Shown: positions 24,495 through 31,974 of the stretch, piece after piece
How the letters are laid out: every line of letters starts with the position of its first letter
How positions within the stretch are numbered: position 1 is the first letter of the stretch
NCBI RefSeq assembly: GCF_009725235.1
Contig: NZ_WJFC01000147.1
Location: forward strand, 1 to 32,875
DNA: 32,875 nucleotides
Source of the DNA: Scytonema sp. UIC 10036
GTDB taxonomy: Bacteria; Cyanobacteriota; Cyanobacteriia; Cyanobacteriales; Nostocaceae
Reading direction: 5' to 3'
The notes under the pieces: generated by a model
Database searches by the model: none
Seen by the model: the letters and a program-made list of their open reading frames with translations, nothing else
What the model was told of the DNA's origin: nothing
Program-made: the position numbers and the translations under genes

Positions 24495-25127
24495 TTCATA
24501 CACAATCAAATGAGTTGGTTTGTGAGTGCGAATAAAATTTGTCATAATGTCCCGTTCTTTAACAGTTGGCGTGGCAAAACAACCAGCCGTACCAGTGTTA
24601 GAATTTTGAGCCAAAGCAGAGGGATCGTAGTGAACACCTATACCGGAACGTCCCGTACTGAACAGAGGTGTTACTGGAGACCAAACACCACCAAATTCAG
24701 GTTTATTTCCTGGTGGTGTACCGACAACCCCAAGGCTGTCAAACTTGTAAATGCCAAAGGGTAGAGGTGTTTCAGTACCTGCAACATCAGAAGGAGTTTG
24801 CTTACCAACTCGACCGGAAACAGCTTGTACTGTGTTGATAACATTACCATTGCTATCTATCAGTCGAGTTTCGTAGACTCTCAAACCGCCACCGATGGTT
24901 TTTGTCGTTCTTTTAGCAACCACTCGTGCTGTTTTGATAGTTGTGAGAAATTCGTTAGCAACCCAGCGATTCGTTCCAATTTGTACCCACTTCCTGTTTC
25001 CTGCTTGCACGGGTTCGCCAGTCACTTGGACTTCAGTACCATTGCTGAGAGAACCTACTGATTCTCCATTGGGTTTAGAACGCACTGTGAGAGGATCGCC
25101 TTCTTTTGTTGCAACGTAAGTAGCCAT
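24489..25127 (-). CDS. SH3-like plus YkuD-type L,D-transpeptidase-like protein
   Basis: 212 aa from the ATG at 25127. The frame is open to 25208 but the extra residues look spurious. An SH3b-like domain (about 1-62, LTVRSKPNGESVGSLSNGTE, then WVQIGTNRWVANEF) is followed by a YkuD-like catalytic domain with H166 in GIGVHYDP and C183 in NTGTAGCFATP, the His/Cys pair of L,D-transpeptidases. These enzymes cross-link peptidoglycan or attach proteins to it. No signal peptide is visible with either start, which is unusual for a wall enzyme. Export by another route, a different start or a different role is possible. Confidence 0.8.
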   Translation of the reverse strand: MATYVATKEGDPLTVRSKPNGESVGSLSNGTEVQVTGEPVQAGNRKWVQIGTNRWVANEFLTTIKTARVVAKRTTKTIGGGLRVYETRLIDSNGNVINTVQAVSGRVGKQTPSDVAGTETPLPFGIYKFDSLGVVGTPPGNKPEFGGVWSPVTPLFSTGRSGIGVHYDPSALAQNSNTGTAGCFATPTVKERDIMTNFIRTHKPTHLIVYEG

Positions 25128-25416
25128 TAAAATATGCCTTAGGTGATGTAAAAGTAATTTAAAACTTTTCCTGCTTGGAATTGTTTTTGGTGACTCTAGA
25201 TACTTCAATATCTGCTGACCAAATTACGGATAGGTTCTTGAGAGATTGGAGGCTGCAAAATCCCCGACTTCTTATAAGCATACAGCCGAGCGATGGGGGG
25301 TTTAAACCGTTTGGCAGAGCACAATGGCAACAACTATCAGGGAAAGACAAGGGAAATCCAATGTAACCTGATAATACAGAACGAATCATCAGAATCATCA
25401 AGACGAAATTAAGATT
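25128..25416. other. Intergenic region
   Basis: No gene supported. The stretch contains a common cyanobacterial motif (AAATCCCCGACTTCTT near 25258-25273). A weak open frame at 25175-25366 has no recognised family. Confidence 0.4.
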
Positions 25417-25647
25417 TTGATACAAGTGTCTCTCACGAAAGATGAGTATGTGCCAGGGACAAATGCGTACATACCTGAAAAATTAAAGGTGGCTGTAATT
25501 GACGATAAGGGAGAGGAAGTTTTATATACGACTTCTCGGCATAATGATAATTGGATTGAAGTCGAATTTAGTGCTTATTTTGGGGAGAAATTTAGTGTTG
25601 ATGTGATTTTAAAAGAGTCAAAAATTACACAAGAGTTCGTTGTATGA
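25417..25647 (+). pseudogene. DUF1822-like protein, C-terminal fragment
   Basis: 76 codons, IQVSLTKDEYVPGTNAYIPE, then KLKVAVIDDKGEEVLYTTSR, NDNWIEVEFS and GEKFSVDVILKESKITQEFV. This has the layout of the C-terminal beta domain of cyanobacterial DUF1822 proteins (bulky PGTN..LPE, then IxLEFSG..GE.F.V). The roughly 300-residue N-terminal part is missing and there is no proper start (TTG only). The next remnant is the N-terminus of a CHAT protein. DUF1822 and CHAT genes are commonly adjacent. Confidence 0.55.
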
Positions 25648-25738
25648 TAAGTAGATTGCGTAGGGGCGATCGCTTATAGTGTTTTTGCTTTCTTATAGCC
25701 GTTCGTCCCTAGGAACAAAAAATTTACTGACATTGCTT

Positions 25739-25855
25739 ATGAAGAAGTTAGTTATCCTCAAGTTTGATGGCAATATTGATTCCGAACTTCATGTCACTTT
25801 AGAAATCGCTGATGACGGAGAACGGTCAATAGCGATGTTAATTCAATTAAAATAA
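25739..25855 (+). pseudogene. CHAT-domain protein, N-terminal fragment
   Basis: 38 codons, MKKLVILKFDGNIDSELHVT, LEIADDGERS, then a stop. Cyanobacterial CHAT (caspase HetF-associated) proteins commonly begin MKKLVxLKxDG....VTLEIGxDG. The rest, including the protease domain, is gone. It begins 91 bases after the DUF1822-like fragment, in the order expected for an intact locus. Confidence 0.55.
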
Positions 25856-25879
25856 ACTTGATACACCACACCCCAAATC

Positions 25880-26083
25880 ATGACAGACCATGATAAAGAT
25901 TTTGGTGAAAAAATATTTCGAGAAGGTAATCCGCACAGAGGTGTAATTTTTTTGCGATTAGAAAATGAAAGGGCTACAAATAAAATCGAAAAGCTTCAAC
26001 TATTATTGGAAAATTATGCAGATAGACTACCTGAACAATTTGTAGTTGTTACTGAAAATCAAGTGAGATTTGCATCACCATGA
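25880..26083 (+). pseudogene. DUF5615 PIN-like protein, C-terminal half
   Basis: 67 codons, TDHDKDFGEKIFREGNPHRG, VIFLRLENE, then LPEQFVVVTENQVRFASP. This is the second half of a DUF5615 (Mut7-C/PIN-like) toxin-type protein, whose start would be about 45 residues further upstream (conserved LxDxxLS). The first catalytic Asp is lost, but the second acidic cluster (DKDF) is present. Translation could start at this ATG, but the fold would be incomplete. Confidence 0.7.
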
Positions 26084-26178
26084 TGTGTCAGACATAATTC
26101 TGACGCTTTATTACACTCAAACCCAAAAAGGACTAACTGTTGCTTGGATAATGTTAACTAAGTCTCTGCTCGCGCACT

Positions 26179-26250
26179 ATGATGAAACCAGCCTTGGTTG
26201 ATACGAACATTTTATCCTTATTTTTCTGCTCCACAATAATATGGAAGTAG
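26179..26250 (+). pseudogene. VapC-type PIN toxin, N-terminal fragment
   Basis: 23 codons, MMKPALVDTNILSLFF, then frame divergence to a stop. VDTNILSLFF is the first beta-strand and catalytic Asp of VapC-type PIN domains. The other about 110 residues are absent. It follows directly on the DUF5615 remnant. Confidence 0.6.
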
Positions 26251-26277
26251 AAAGATGTTTATACCAGGATATCACCA

Positions 26278-27123
26278 ATGACAATCGACAATTTCACCGT
26301 TCGACCAATGAAGAGGTCGGAATTAGATTTGATAATTGATTGGGCAGCAGTTGAAGGCTGGAATCCTGGAATTTATGATGCTGAATGTTTTTACCAAGCC
26401 GATCGATGCGGTTTTTTTGTGGGCGAGTTAAACAATGAACTTGTGGCAAGTATTTCCGCTGTTGCTTACTCTAAGCACTTTGCCGTTATTGGCTTTTATA
26501 TTGTCAAACCCCAGTTTCGTGGGCGGGGTTTTGGCGTGAAAATGTGGAGGGCAGCAATGGCATATCTTGGTACTGAGCGTAACATTAGTATAGATGGAGT
26601 GCTTGCCCAACAGGAGAACTACCAAAAATCAGGTTTTCAAATCGCCTACCGTCATACTCGTTATGAGGCAAAGGGCGGCGGCGTTGTGCCGGAGAGCATT
26701 GTAGAACTCAAAACTGTGCCTTTTGAGAAGTTAGTTGCTTACGATCGAGAGCTTTTTCCGGCTGAGCGCAAGCAGTTCCTACGACTTTGGATAAACCAAT
26801 CAAACAGTAATGCCTTAGGGGTTGTTAGAGATGGGCATATTGTTGGTTATGGAGTCATCCGCCCTAGTTATACAGGTTTGCGGATTGGACCGTTGAATGC
26901 CGACGATGAACAGATTGCCGAGCAACTCTTACTCGCCTTGCTTGCTTTTGGAACTGAAGCGAGGGTGTTTCTTGATGTGCCAGATGCTAATCCAGAAGCG
27001 ATTAAGCTGGCTCAACGTTACGGGATGAAGCCAGTCTCTGAAGTCGCTCGGATGTACAATAAAGAAATTCCTAACTTGCCTATAAATCGTGTATTTGCTG
27101 TGACAAGCTTGGAAGTTGGTTAG
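26278..27123 (+). CDS. GNAT N-acetyltransferase with a second Acetyltransf_18-like domain
   Basis: A 281-aa two-domain protein. The first domain (about 1-135) shows the GNAT core: TVRPMKRSELDLIIDWAAVE, FAVIGFYIVKPQFRGRGFG (acetyl-CoA binding, RGRGFG) and MWRAAMAYLG. The second (about 140-275, YGVIRPSYTGLRIGPLNADD, VFLDVPDANPEAIKLAQRYG) resembles the Acetyltransf_18 domain of the YitH type. Substrate is unknown. It appears monocistronic, and the ATG at 26278 has a weak CAGGA site. Confidence 0.88.
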   Translation: MTIDNFTVRPMKRSELDLIIDWAAVEGWNPGIYDAECFYQADRCGFFVGELNNELVASISAVAYSKHFAVIGFYIVKPQFRGRGFGVKMWRAAMAYLGTERNISIDGVLAQQENYQKSGFQIAYRHTRYEAKGGGVVPESIVELKTVPFEKLVAYDRELFPAERKQFLRLWINQSNSNALGVVRDGHIVGYGVIRPSYTGLRIGPLNADDEQIAEQLLLALLAFGTEARVFLDVPDANPEAIKLAQRYGMKPVSEVARMYNKEIPNLPINRVFAVTSLEVG

Positions 27124-27231
27124 TTAGGTAAATGTCATTCGCCAATCAGTCATGCCTTCAAAGGGTTGGTGCGTGATTTGCGCTCGGTGTGTGATGAGCC
27201 ACAAAACCCCTGATACATAAGCGATCGCACT

Positions 27232-28032
27232 ATGAGAATTGAGGGACAAGCTATAACGATTGAACGAATCGAAAAAGACTGGTTATTCTTGTCAATTTCA
27301 AAGCTTGATGGTTGGGTTAAAGTGCGTTTACATCGACCTTTGCCCTTACGGGTTCGCCAGTTCCCTACGGAGGGAAACCCTCCTTCAGGACTGGACTCAC
27401 CTAATGGTTTTGTACTGAAAAATGCTTTATTAACTAAAAAAGCAGATGGTTGGTACGTGACCATTTGTCTAGAAGATCCAAATGTGCCTGAATTCAATCC
27501 TGATGAAGTGACACCCACTTGGGATAATACTTTGGGATTGGACGCAGTTCTGCATGAAGATGATTATTTGGCAACTTCAGAGAATACCAAATTACCTTCC
27601 TTAAAGTCTTTCAGGAAGTCTGAAAAACGTTTGGCTAGAGTTTCTAATCGTAAATCCGCCAAGAAAAAAGGAAGCAAGGCAAGACGTAAACTAGCCAAAA
27701 GGGAAGCGCGAGAACATCAACGTATTGCTAGAGCAAGGAAAGACCACGCATTCAAGACGGCTCATGCAGTAATTCGGACAAATAAAAAAGTTATTGTACA
27801 TGAAGATTTAAATCTGAAAGCTTTGTCAAAACGCAACAAAGCTAAGCAGGATGAGGACGGCAAGTATTTACCTAATGGTCAGTCAGCCAAATCGGGTTTA
27901 AATAAATCCTGGTTAGATGCTGCCTTTGGACAGTTTTTTACAATCCTAGAATACATAGCTTCAAAAGCTGGGGCTAGGGTCATAACCGCTACATTCTGCA
28001 ACGGCGCATCGAACGGGCAAAAGTATTGCTAA
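27232..28032 (+). pseudogene. tnpB: TnpB remnant, truncated at both ends
   Basis: 266 codons of a TnpB different from the intact one. It lacks the N-terminal helical domain and starts within the wedge domain (IEGQAITIERIEKDW). RuvC-I Asp (D104 in LGLDAV) and RuvC-II Glu (VIVHEDLNLKAL) remain. The zinc finger and RuvC-III Asp are missing, because the frame leaves the family after GARVIT and ends TFCNGASNGQKYC. Residues about 36-58 are an in-frame palindromic repeat. The right break joins it to the AraC fragment. Confidence 0.85.
27337..27401. repeat. Palindromic repeat inserted in frame in the TnpB remnant
   Basis: CTTACGGGTTCGCCAGT pairs imperfectly with ACTGGACTCACC, and GGAGGGAAACCCTCC forms a perfect inner hairpin (27369-27383). 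It encodes PLRVRQFPTEGNPPSGLDS where TnpB relatives run directly from RPL to the next strand. This repeat type is usually intergenic. Confidence 0.8.
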
Positions 28033-28157
28033 AAGTGACGCGATTTTCGTCAGCAGAAATTGCCTATCAGGTAGGTTTTTCCAATCCGAGTCACTTTACC
28101 GCGCAATTTCGCAAGCTTACAGCGGTAACACCAAAGCAATTTCGCGACAGTAAATAG
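27987..28157 (+). pseudogene. AraC-family regulator, C-terminal fragment
   Basis: 56 codons, RYILQRRIERAKVLLKVTRF, SSAEIAYQVGFSNPSHFTAQ, then FRKLTAVTPKQFRDSK and a stop. This is the second helix-turn-helix of an AraC DNA-binding domain with its usual C-terminus. The first helix-turn-helix and the sensor domain are missing and have been replaced by the TnpB remnant. It lies 160 bases upstream of the hydrolase gene, which the intact regulator may have controlled. Confidence 0.85.
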
Positions 28158-28169
28158 AAGTACAAAAAT

Positions 28170-28216
28170 CACCCCCCTTTGTCCCCCCAAAGCATCGGGG
28201 GGATGAAAGGGGGGTG
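28170..28216. terminator. Strong GC hairpin after the AraC fragment
   Basis: CACCCCCCTTTGTCCCCCC pairs with GGGGGGATGAAAGGGGGGTG around AAAGCATC. It is a very stable stem of about 18 pairs, located between the AraC fragment and the hydrolase start, and is a probable terminator or dispersed repeat. It may also lie in the hydrolase leader. Confidence 0.65.
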
Positions 28217-28318
28217 TACTCTGAGCATAATTTTGATATAACCGCGCAAGAATGGGGCGTGAATGCTTTGGGCAGATTCTCTAAATTGGATTTAACAAGA
28301 AACAACAGAGAACGAACA

Positions 28319-29377
28319 ATGAAAACAATATCCTCTGCCATCAAAGCTTCTGCCCTCTCACTGATTTTGTTAACTGGTAGCGCTTACGCCCATGCACAAA
28401 ATTTGTCAGAAAGCAAGAATTCAACACAGCCACGAGCACAGCAAGTTTCTGATACTGTTATTGCGGCTAACGCCTACAAACCCGGTGTTAATCGAGTCAC
28501 ATTTCAAAGCGAAGGTGAAACGCTGGTTGGTAACTTGTACTTACCTGCTAACTACAAACCTGGCGATAAGTTACCCGCTGCGATCGTTGCAGGTTCTTGG
28601 ACAACAGTGAAAGAGCAAATGCCAGCCACCTATGCTCGCAAGCTTGCAGAACAAGGATTTGCTGCCTTAGCATTTGATTTTCGCTTCTTTGGGGAAAGCG
28701 GTGGTAAGGTTCGCAGTTTTGAGTCTCCCACTGCCAAAATTGCAGATATCAAAAATGCTGTTAGCTTCTTGCAAACTGTTGATGCTGTCGATAGCAAGCG
28801 AATTGCCGGGTTAGGCATTTGCGCTTCCGCAGGTTATATGGCAGTGGCTACAGCAACTGATTCTCGTATCAAGTCATTTGTCGCTGTTGCACCTTGGATT
28901 CATGATGCAGCAATTGTCAATACTATTTATGGCGGAGAGAACGCTGTACAAGAAAAAATCAAATCATCACAGGCAGCGCGGGTTAAATTTGAACAGACAG
29001 GTAAAGCAGAATACGTTCCCGCTATTAGCACCACAAACAAACAGGCAGCAATGTATGGCAATGTTGACTATTATCTCAATTCCAAACGGGGTGCAATTCC
29101 CCAATGGGCGAACCAATTTGCGGTCATGTCTTGGGCGGAGTGGTTGACTTTTAGTGCCATGCCACAAGCCAAGCAAATCAAAGTACCGACTTTATTTATC
29201 CACAGTGAGAAAGCCGCAATTCCTGATGGAGCGCGTCAGTTCTTTGCCGCAATCCCTGGCGATCGCAAAAGTATAGTTTGGTTTCCCGAAGCGCAACAAT
29301 TTGATTTCTATGACCGAGAAGCAACTATTAATCAAGCCGTTGCTCTCACAGTTAAGCAATTAAGAACATCCCTATAA
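28319..29377 (+). CDS. Exported alpha/beta hydrolase (dienelactone hydrolase-like)
   Basis: 352 aa from the ATG at 28319. The longer open frame from 28214 lies in hairpin sequence. A signal peptide (about 1-27, LSLILLTGSAYAHAQ) indicates periplasmic export. The alpha/beta fold has strand LAFDFRFFGESGG, the nucleophile elbow GLGICASAGY (C168 or S170) and an acid in AIPDGARQF. Where relatives have the catalytic His in a pattern like ATHFDLYD, this protein reads QQFDFYD, so the His may be lost. It is first in a run with the SnoaL-like and aldo/keto reductase genes (53 and 173 bases apart). Confidence 0.85.
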   Translation: MKTISSAIKASALSLILLTGSAYAHAQNLSESKNSTQPRAQQVSDTVIAANAYKPGVNRVTFQSEGETLVGNLYLPANYKPGDKLPAAIVAGSWTTVKEQMPATYARKLAEQGFAALAFDFRFFGESGGKVRSFESPTAKIADIKNAVSFLQTVDAVDSKRIAGLGICASAGYMAVATATDSRIKSFVAVAPWIHDAAIVNTIYGGENAVQEKIKSSQAARVKFEQTGKAEYVPAISTTNKQAAMYGNVDYYLNSKRGAIPQWANQFAVMSWAEWLTFSAMPQAKQIKVPTLFIHSEKAAIPDGARQFFAAIPGDRKSIVWFPEAQQFDFYDREATINQAVALTVKQLRTSL

Positions 29378-29430
29378 AAGCTTTTCCCTCAATCGTTTCC
29401 TTAAAACTCTAAAACAAGGATTTTGTCAAG

Positions 29431-29973
29431 ATGTTAATGCAAAAAGTTTTAATTGGCGCAACCTTAATGCTGAGCTTATTGACAATCGGACCTCAAACCC
29501 AAGCTGGTATAACAAATATGGCAACTGTAAACACTGAGGCTGAACCTATTCGCCAGAAAAACGAGCAAACCATCCGCACATATTTCCAGTTATTATCCCA
29601 AAAACGTATGAATGAATGGCTACAACTATGGGCGGATGATGGAGTACAAGATATGCCCTACTCTCCTGCTGGATTTCCCAAACGAGTTGAAGGCAAAGCC
29701 GCCGTCGCCAAACATTATTCGTCATTACCAACCAGTGTTGGACGCATGGTGTTCCCTGACTTAAAAATTTACCCTACTACTGACCCCAATACTTTCTTTG
29801 TAGAATTTCGTGGCGAAATTGAAGTACTGGCAACAAAAAAGCCCTACAACAACACCTACGGTGGACTCTTTAAATTCCGTGATGGTAAGGTTATACTTTT
29901 TCGCGAATACTACGATCCTATCGTTTTTATAGAGGCTTGGGGCAATCCTAGTGGCTTTACTCAGCAGAAGTAA
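29431..29973 (+). CDS. Exported SnoaL/NTF2-like protein (PhzA/PhzB-like)
   Basis: 180 aa. A signal peptide (about 1-25, LMLSLLTIGPQTQAG) is followed by one NTF2-like cone domain: IRQKNEQTIRTYFQLLSQKR, LQLWADDGVQDMPYSPAGFP, FVEFRGEIEVLATKKPYNNT and VILFREYYDP. The YGGLFKFRDGKVILFREYYDP stretch is typical of the PhzA/PhzB and SnoaL group, which binds or isomerises small aromatic molecules. A second ATG at 29437 is possible. An ACAAGGAT site precedes the start. It probably shares an operon with the hydrolase. Confidence 0.83.
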   Translation: MLMQKVLIGATLMLSLLTIGPQTQAGITNMATVNTEAEPIRQKNEQTIRTYFQLLSQKRMNEWLQLWADDGVQDMPYSPAGFPKRVEGKAAVAKHYSSLPTSVGRMVFPDLKIYPTTDPNTFFVEFRGEIEVLATKKPYNNTYGGLFKFRDGKVILFREYYDPIVFIEAWGNPSGFTQQK

Positions 29974-30036
29974 TGACACCCTTTGCACCATAAAATTACC
30001 GATCTTCTTCTCCTCTTTCTTCGTGTACTTTGCGAC

Positions 30037-30077
30037 GCCAGGTGCTTCAACTCTGGGAACCAGAGCAACGCACTGGC
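30037..30077. repeat. 41-nt structured repeat, copy 2
   Basis: The outer stem GCCAGGTGC/GCACTGGC has one bulged G. The inner stem CTCTGG/CCAGAG has a GAA loop. Compared with 20345-20385, both changed base pairs are compensated. It ends 69 bases before the aldo/keto reductase start. Confidence 0.85.
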
Positions 30078-30146
30078 TCCAAAATGCGGTTCATTTCAAT
30101 TAGGTCACATTAAACACTTTTCAAATATACACAAGGAGCTACAAAC

Positions 30147-31259
30147 ATGTCTCTCAACACTTACTACACTCTAGGACATTCCGGACTGCGCGTCAGCCGC
30201 CTCGCCCTCGGTGCAATGACCTTTGGTACTGAATGGGGTTGGGGAAGCGATGAATCCACCGCACGCCAAATGTTTAATACCTACGTTGATGCAGGCGGTA
30301 ACTTTGTTGACACGGCAGACTTATATACAAACGGTACGAGCGAAACATGGTTAGGTAAATTTATTGCCGAGCGCAACCTACGCGATCGCGTTGTAGTGGC
30401 AACTAAGTTTAGCTACAATGCCGAACCAGGAAACCCAAATGCTGGTGGTAACGGGCGCAAAAATATTATGCGGGCGGTAGAAGGTTCGCTACAAAGGTTG
30501 GAGACTGATTACATCGACCTCTACATTCTCCATACTTGGGATACAATCACCCCAGCCGAAGAAGTCATGCGGACACTAGACGATCTCGTTCGTTCTGGTA
30601 AAGTGCGTCACATCGGACTGAGCAATACGCCAAGCTGGTATGCAGCACGAGCACAAACTATCGCCGAGTGGCGCAATTATGAACCGCTTTGCACTCTCCA
30701 GCTCGAATACTCGCTCATTGAGCGTAACATTGAGCGGGAATTTATTCCCCTCGGTCTGGAACTGGGAATGGGTACAATGGTATGGAGTCCCTTGGCGAGT
30801 GGACTTCTCAGTGGTAAGTACAAACCCAGCGAAGGTGGAGTTACAGGAGAAGGACGACTGGATACGGTTCGCGGTATCTCAAATCCAGCGTTTCAAAAGT
30901 TTAGCGATCGCAACTGGAAAATTGTAGCAGAACTGGAAACGGTGGCAAAAGAACTTGGGCGCAGTATGGCTCAAGTTGCAGTCAACTGGACAGCAAATCG
31001 CCCTGGAATTGCATCGGTGATTATTGGAGCCACCAAGCAATCGCAACTGGAAGACAATCTTAAAGCTCTCTCGTTTGAGATTCCCACCGAACTTGCCAAC
31101 CGTCTCGAAGCTATCAGCCGCCCCGAACCACAGTTTCCCTACAGTTTCTTTGGTTCAGAAATTCAAGGCATGATTCACGGCGGTGCAACAGTTGGATACA
31201 AGCCTGCTGGATATCAACCTGATGTGTTGATTCAGTCAACAGGGGCAGGTGTATCTTAA
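30147..31259 (+). CDS. Aldo/keto reductase
   Basis: A 370-aa NADPH-dependent oxidoreductase with the full catalytic tetrad: D55 and Y60 in VDTADLYTNG, K87 in VVVATKFSY and H129 in DLYILHTWD. The cofactor site near the C-terminus reads SVIIGATKQSQLEDNLKAL. It resembles the YajO/Tas-like bacterial branch. A strong AAGGAG ribosome-binding site precedes the ATG at 30147. It follows the SnoaL-like gene in the same direction but after a 173-base gap with a hairpin repeat, so it may have its own promoter. Confidence 0.95.
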   Translation: MSLNTYYTLGHSGLRVSRLALGAMTFGTEWGWGSDESTARQMFNTYVDAGGNFVDTADLYTNGTSETWLGKFIAERNLRDRVVVATKFSYNAEPGNPNAGGNGRKNIMRAVEGSLQRLETDYIDLYILHTWDTITPAEEVMRTLDDLVRSGKVRHIGLSNTPSWYAARAQTIAEWRNYEPLCTLQLEYSLIERNIEREFIPLGLELGMGTMVWSPLASGLLSGKYKPSEGGVTGEGRLDTVRGISNPAFQKFSDRNWKIVAELETVAKELGRSMAQVAVNWTANRPGIASVIIGATKQSQLEDNLKALSFEIPTELANRLEAISRPEPQFPYSFFGSEIQGMIHGGATVGYKPAGYQPDVLIQSTGAGVS

Positions 31260-31365
31260 CGGCTGTATAGAACTTAACTCAAATTCCATTGCTAAATACG
31301 ACCATGAATTCTCAACGCCGTAATGTGCTGGACTTACGAAGAAGGGACTCGTCCCGGTTAATTTT

Positions 31366-31815
31366 ATGATGCAATCTGATATTCTCATCCTCAATGTCTC
31401 TTGGGACGAGCTTGCCATCAAGTACGCGTATTCGGTTAAACCACCTGTTTGCTCAACCAATACTTTAATAGTCAGTATTGAGATATACCAGATAGGAGTT
31501 ACTAATGCGATACCAATGGGGGGCTTCGCTAACGCAGAGGAATTTGAATCCAATTGGTTGAACGATGTCCGGAAAAAACCGCTTCTAGATTATCTGCAAA
31601 TCACACTTAGCCTGTTGAGATTTGAGCAAATCATTGACCAAAAAATGCTTTATTGCGATCGGCATCCTATTTTAAAGAGGCAGATTAGTAATCCCTCGAT
31701 TCTTCATTTAGCACATCTGCTACGAGCCGAAATGGAAACTCCAAAATTCCTCAATCAACAGTTTGTTTCTTCAATTGTCACTGCTTTGATAATTCATTGT
31801 TGGCAGCAATTGTGA
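31366..31815 (+). pseudogene. Possible AraC-family regulator, N-terminal/sensor fragment
   Basis: 149 codons. The last 80 (KPLLDYLQITLSLLRFEQII, HPILKRQISNPSILHLAHLL, RAEMET, VSSIVTALIIHCWQQL) resemble the helical end of the sensor domain of cyanobacterial AraC proteins (DPxIxHIxLALKAELE..., then LATALAIHLL). It stops just before the DNA-binding domain. The first 55 codons look like repeat-derived sequence (GGCTTCGCTAACGC near 31522). It could be the front half of the gene whose C-terminus lies at 27987-28157, or a different broken paralogue. Confidence 0.4.
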
Positions 31816-31841
31816 TTGTGGTTATGAAAACTATGTACTCT

Positions 31842-31955
31842 CTCGTTCCCAGCCAGAGGCTGGGAATACAGGCTGCGAGGCTCTGCCTCGTGCTAGCTGT
31901 AAGTTAGGAGGCGGAGCCTCTCTTAAGGCATTCCCAGCCTGAGGCTGGGAACGAG
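31842..31955. repeat. Compound inverted repeat (CTCGTTCCCAGCC family)
   Basis: CTCGTTCCCAGCCAGAGGCT at the left faces AGCCTGAGGCTGGGAACGAG at the right. Each end is itself a small hairpin, with inner GAGGCGGAGCCTCT and GAGGCTCTGCCTC hairpins. This is a composite palindromic element between convergent genes and may also end both transcripts. Confidence 0.8.
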
Positions 31956-31974
31956 GTGGGGGATTTTGGCGTCC

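Noticed and set aside
25159..25425. Small open frames on both strands between the L,D-transpeptidase and DUF1822 remnants
   Set aside because: No family-like sequence and no ribosome-binding site. Part of the stretch is a common intergenic repeat.
28214..28318. Upstream extension of the hydrolase frame
   Set aside because: It begins inside a strong hairpin and would bury the signal peptide. The ATG at 28319 gives a normal export signal.
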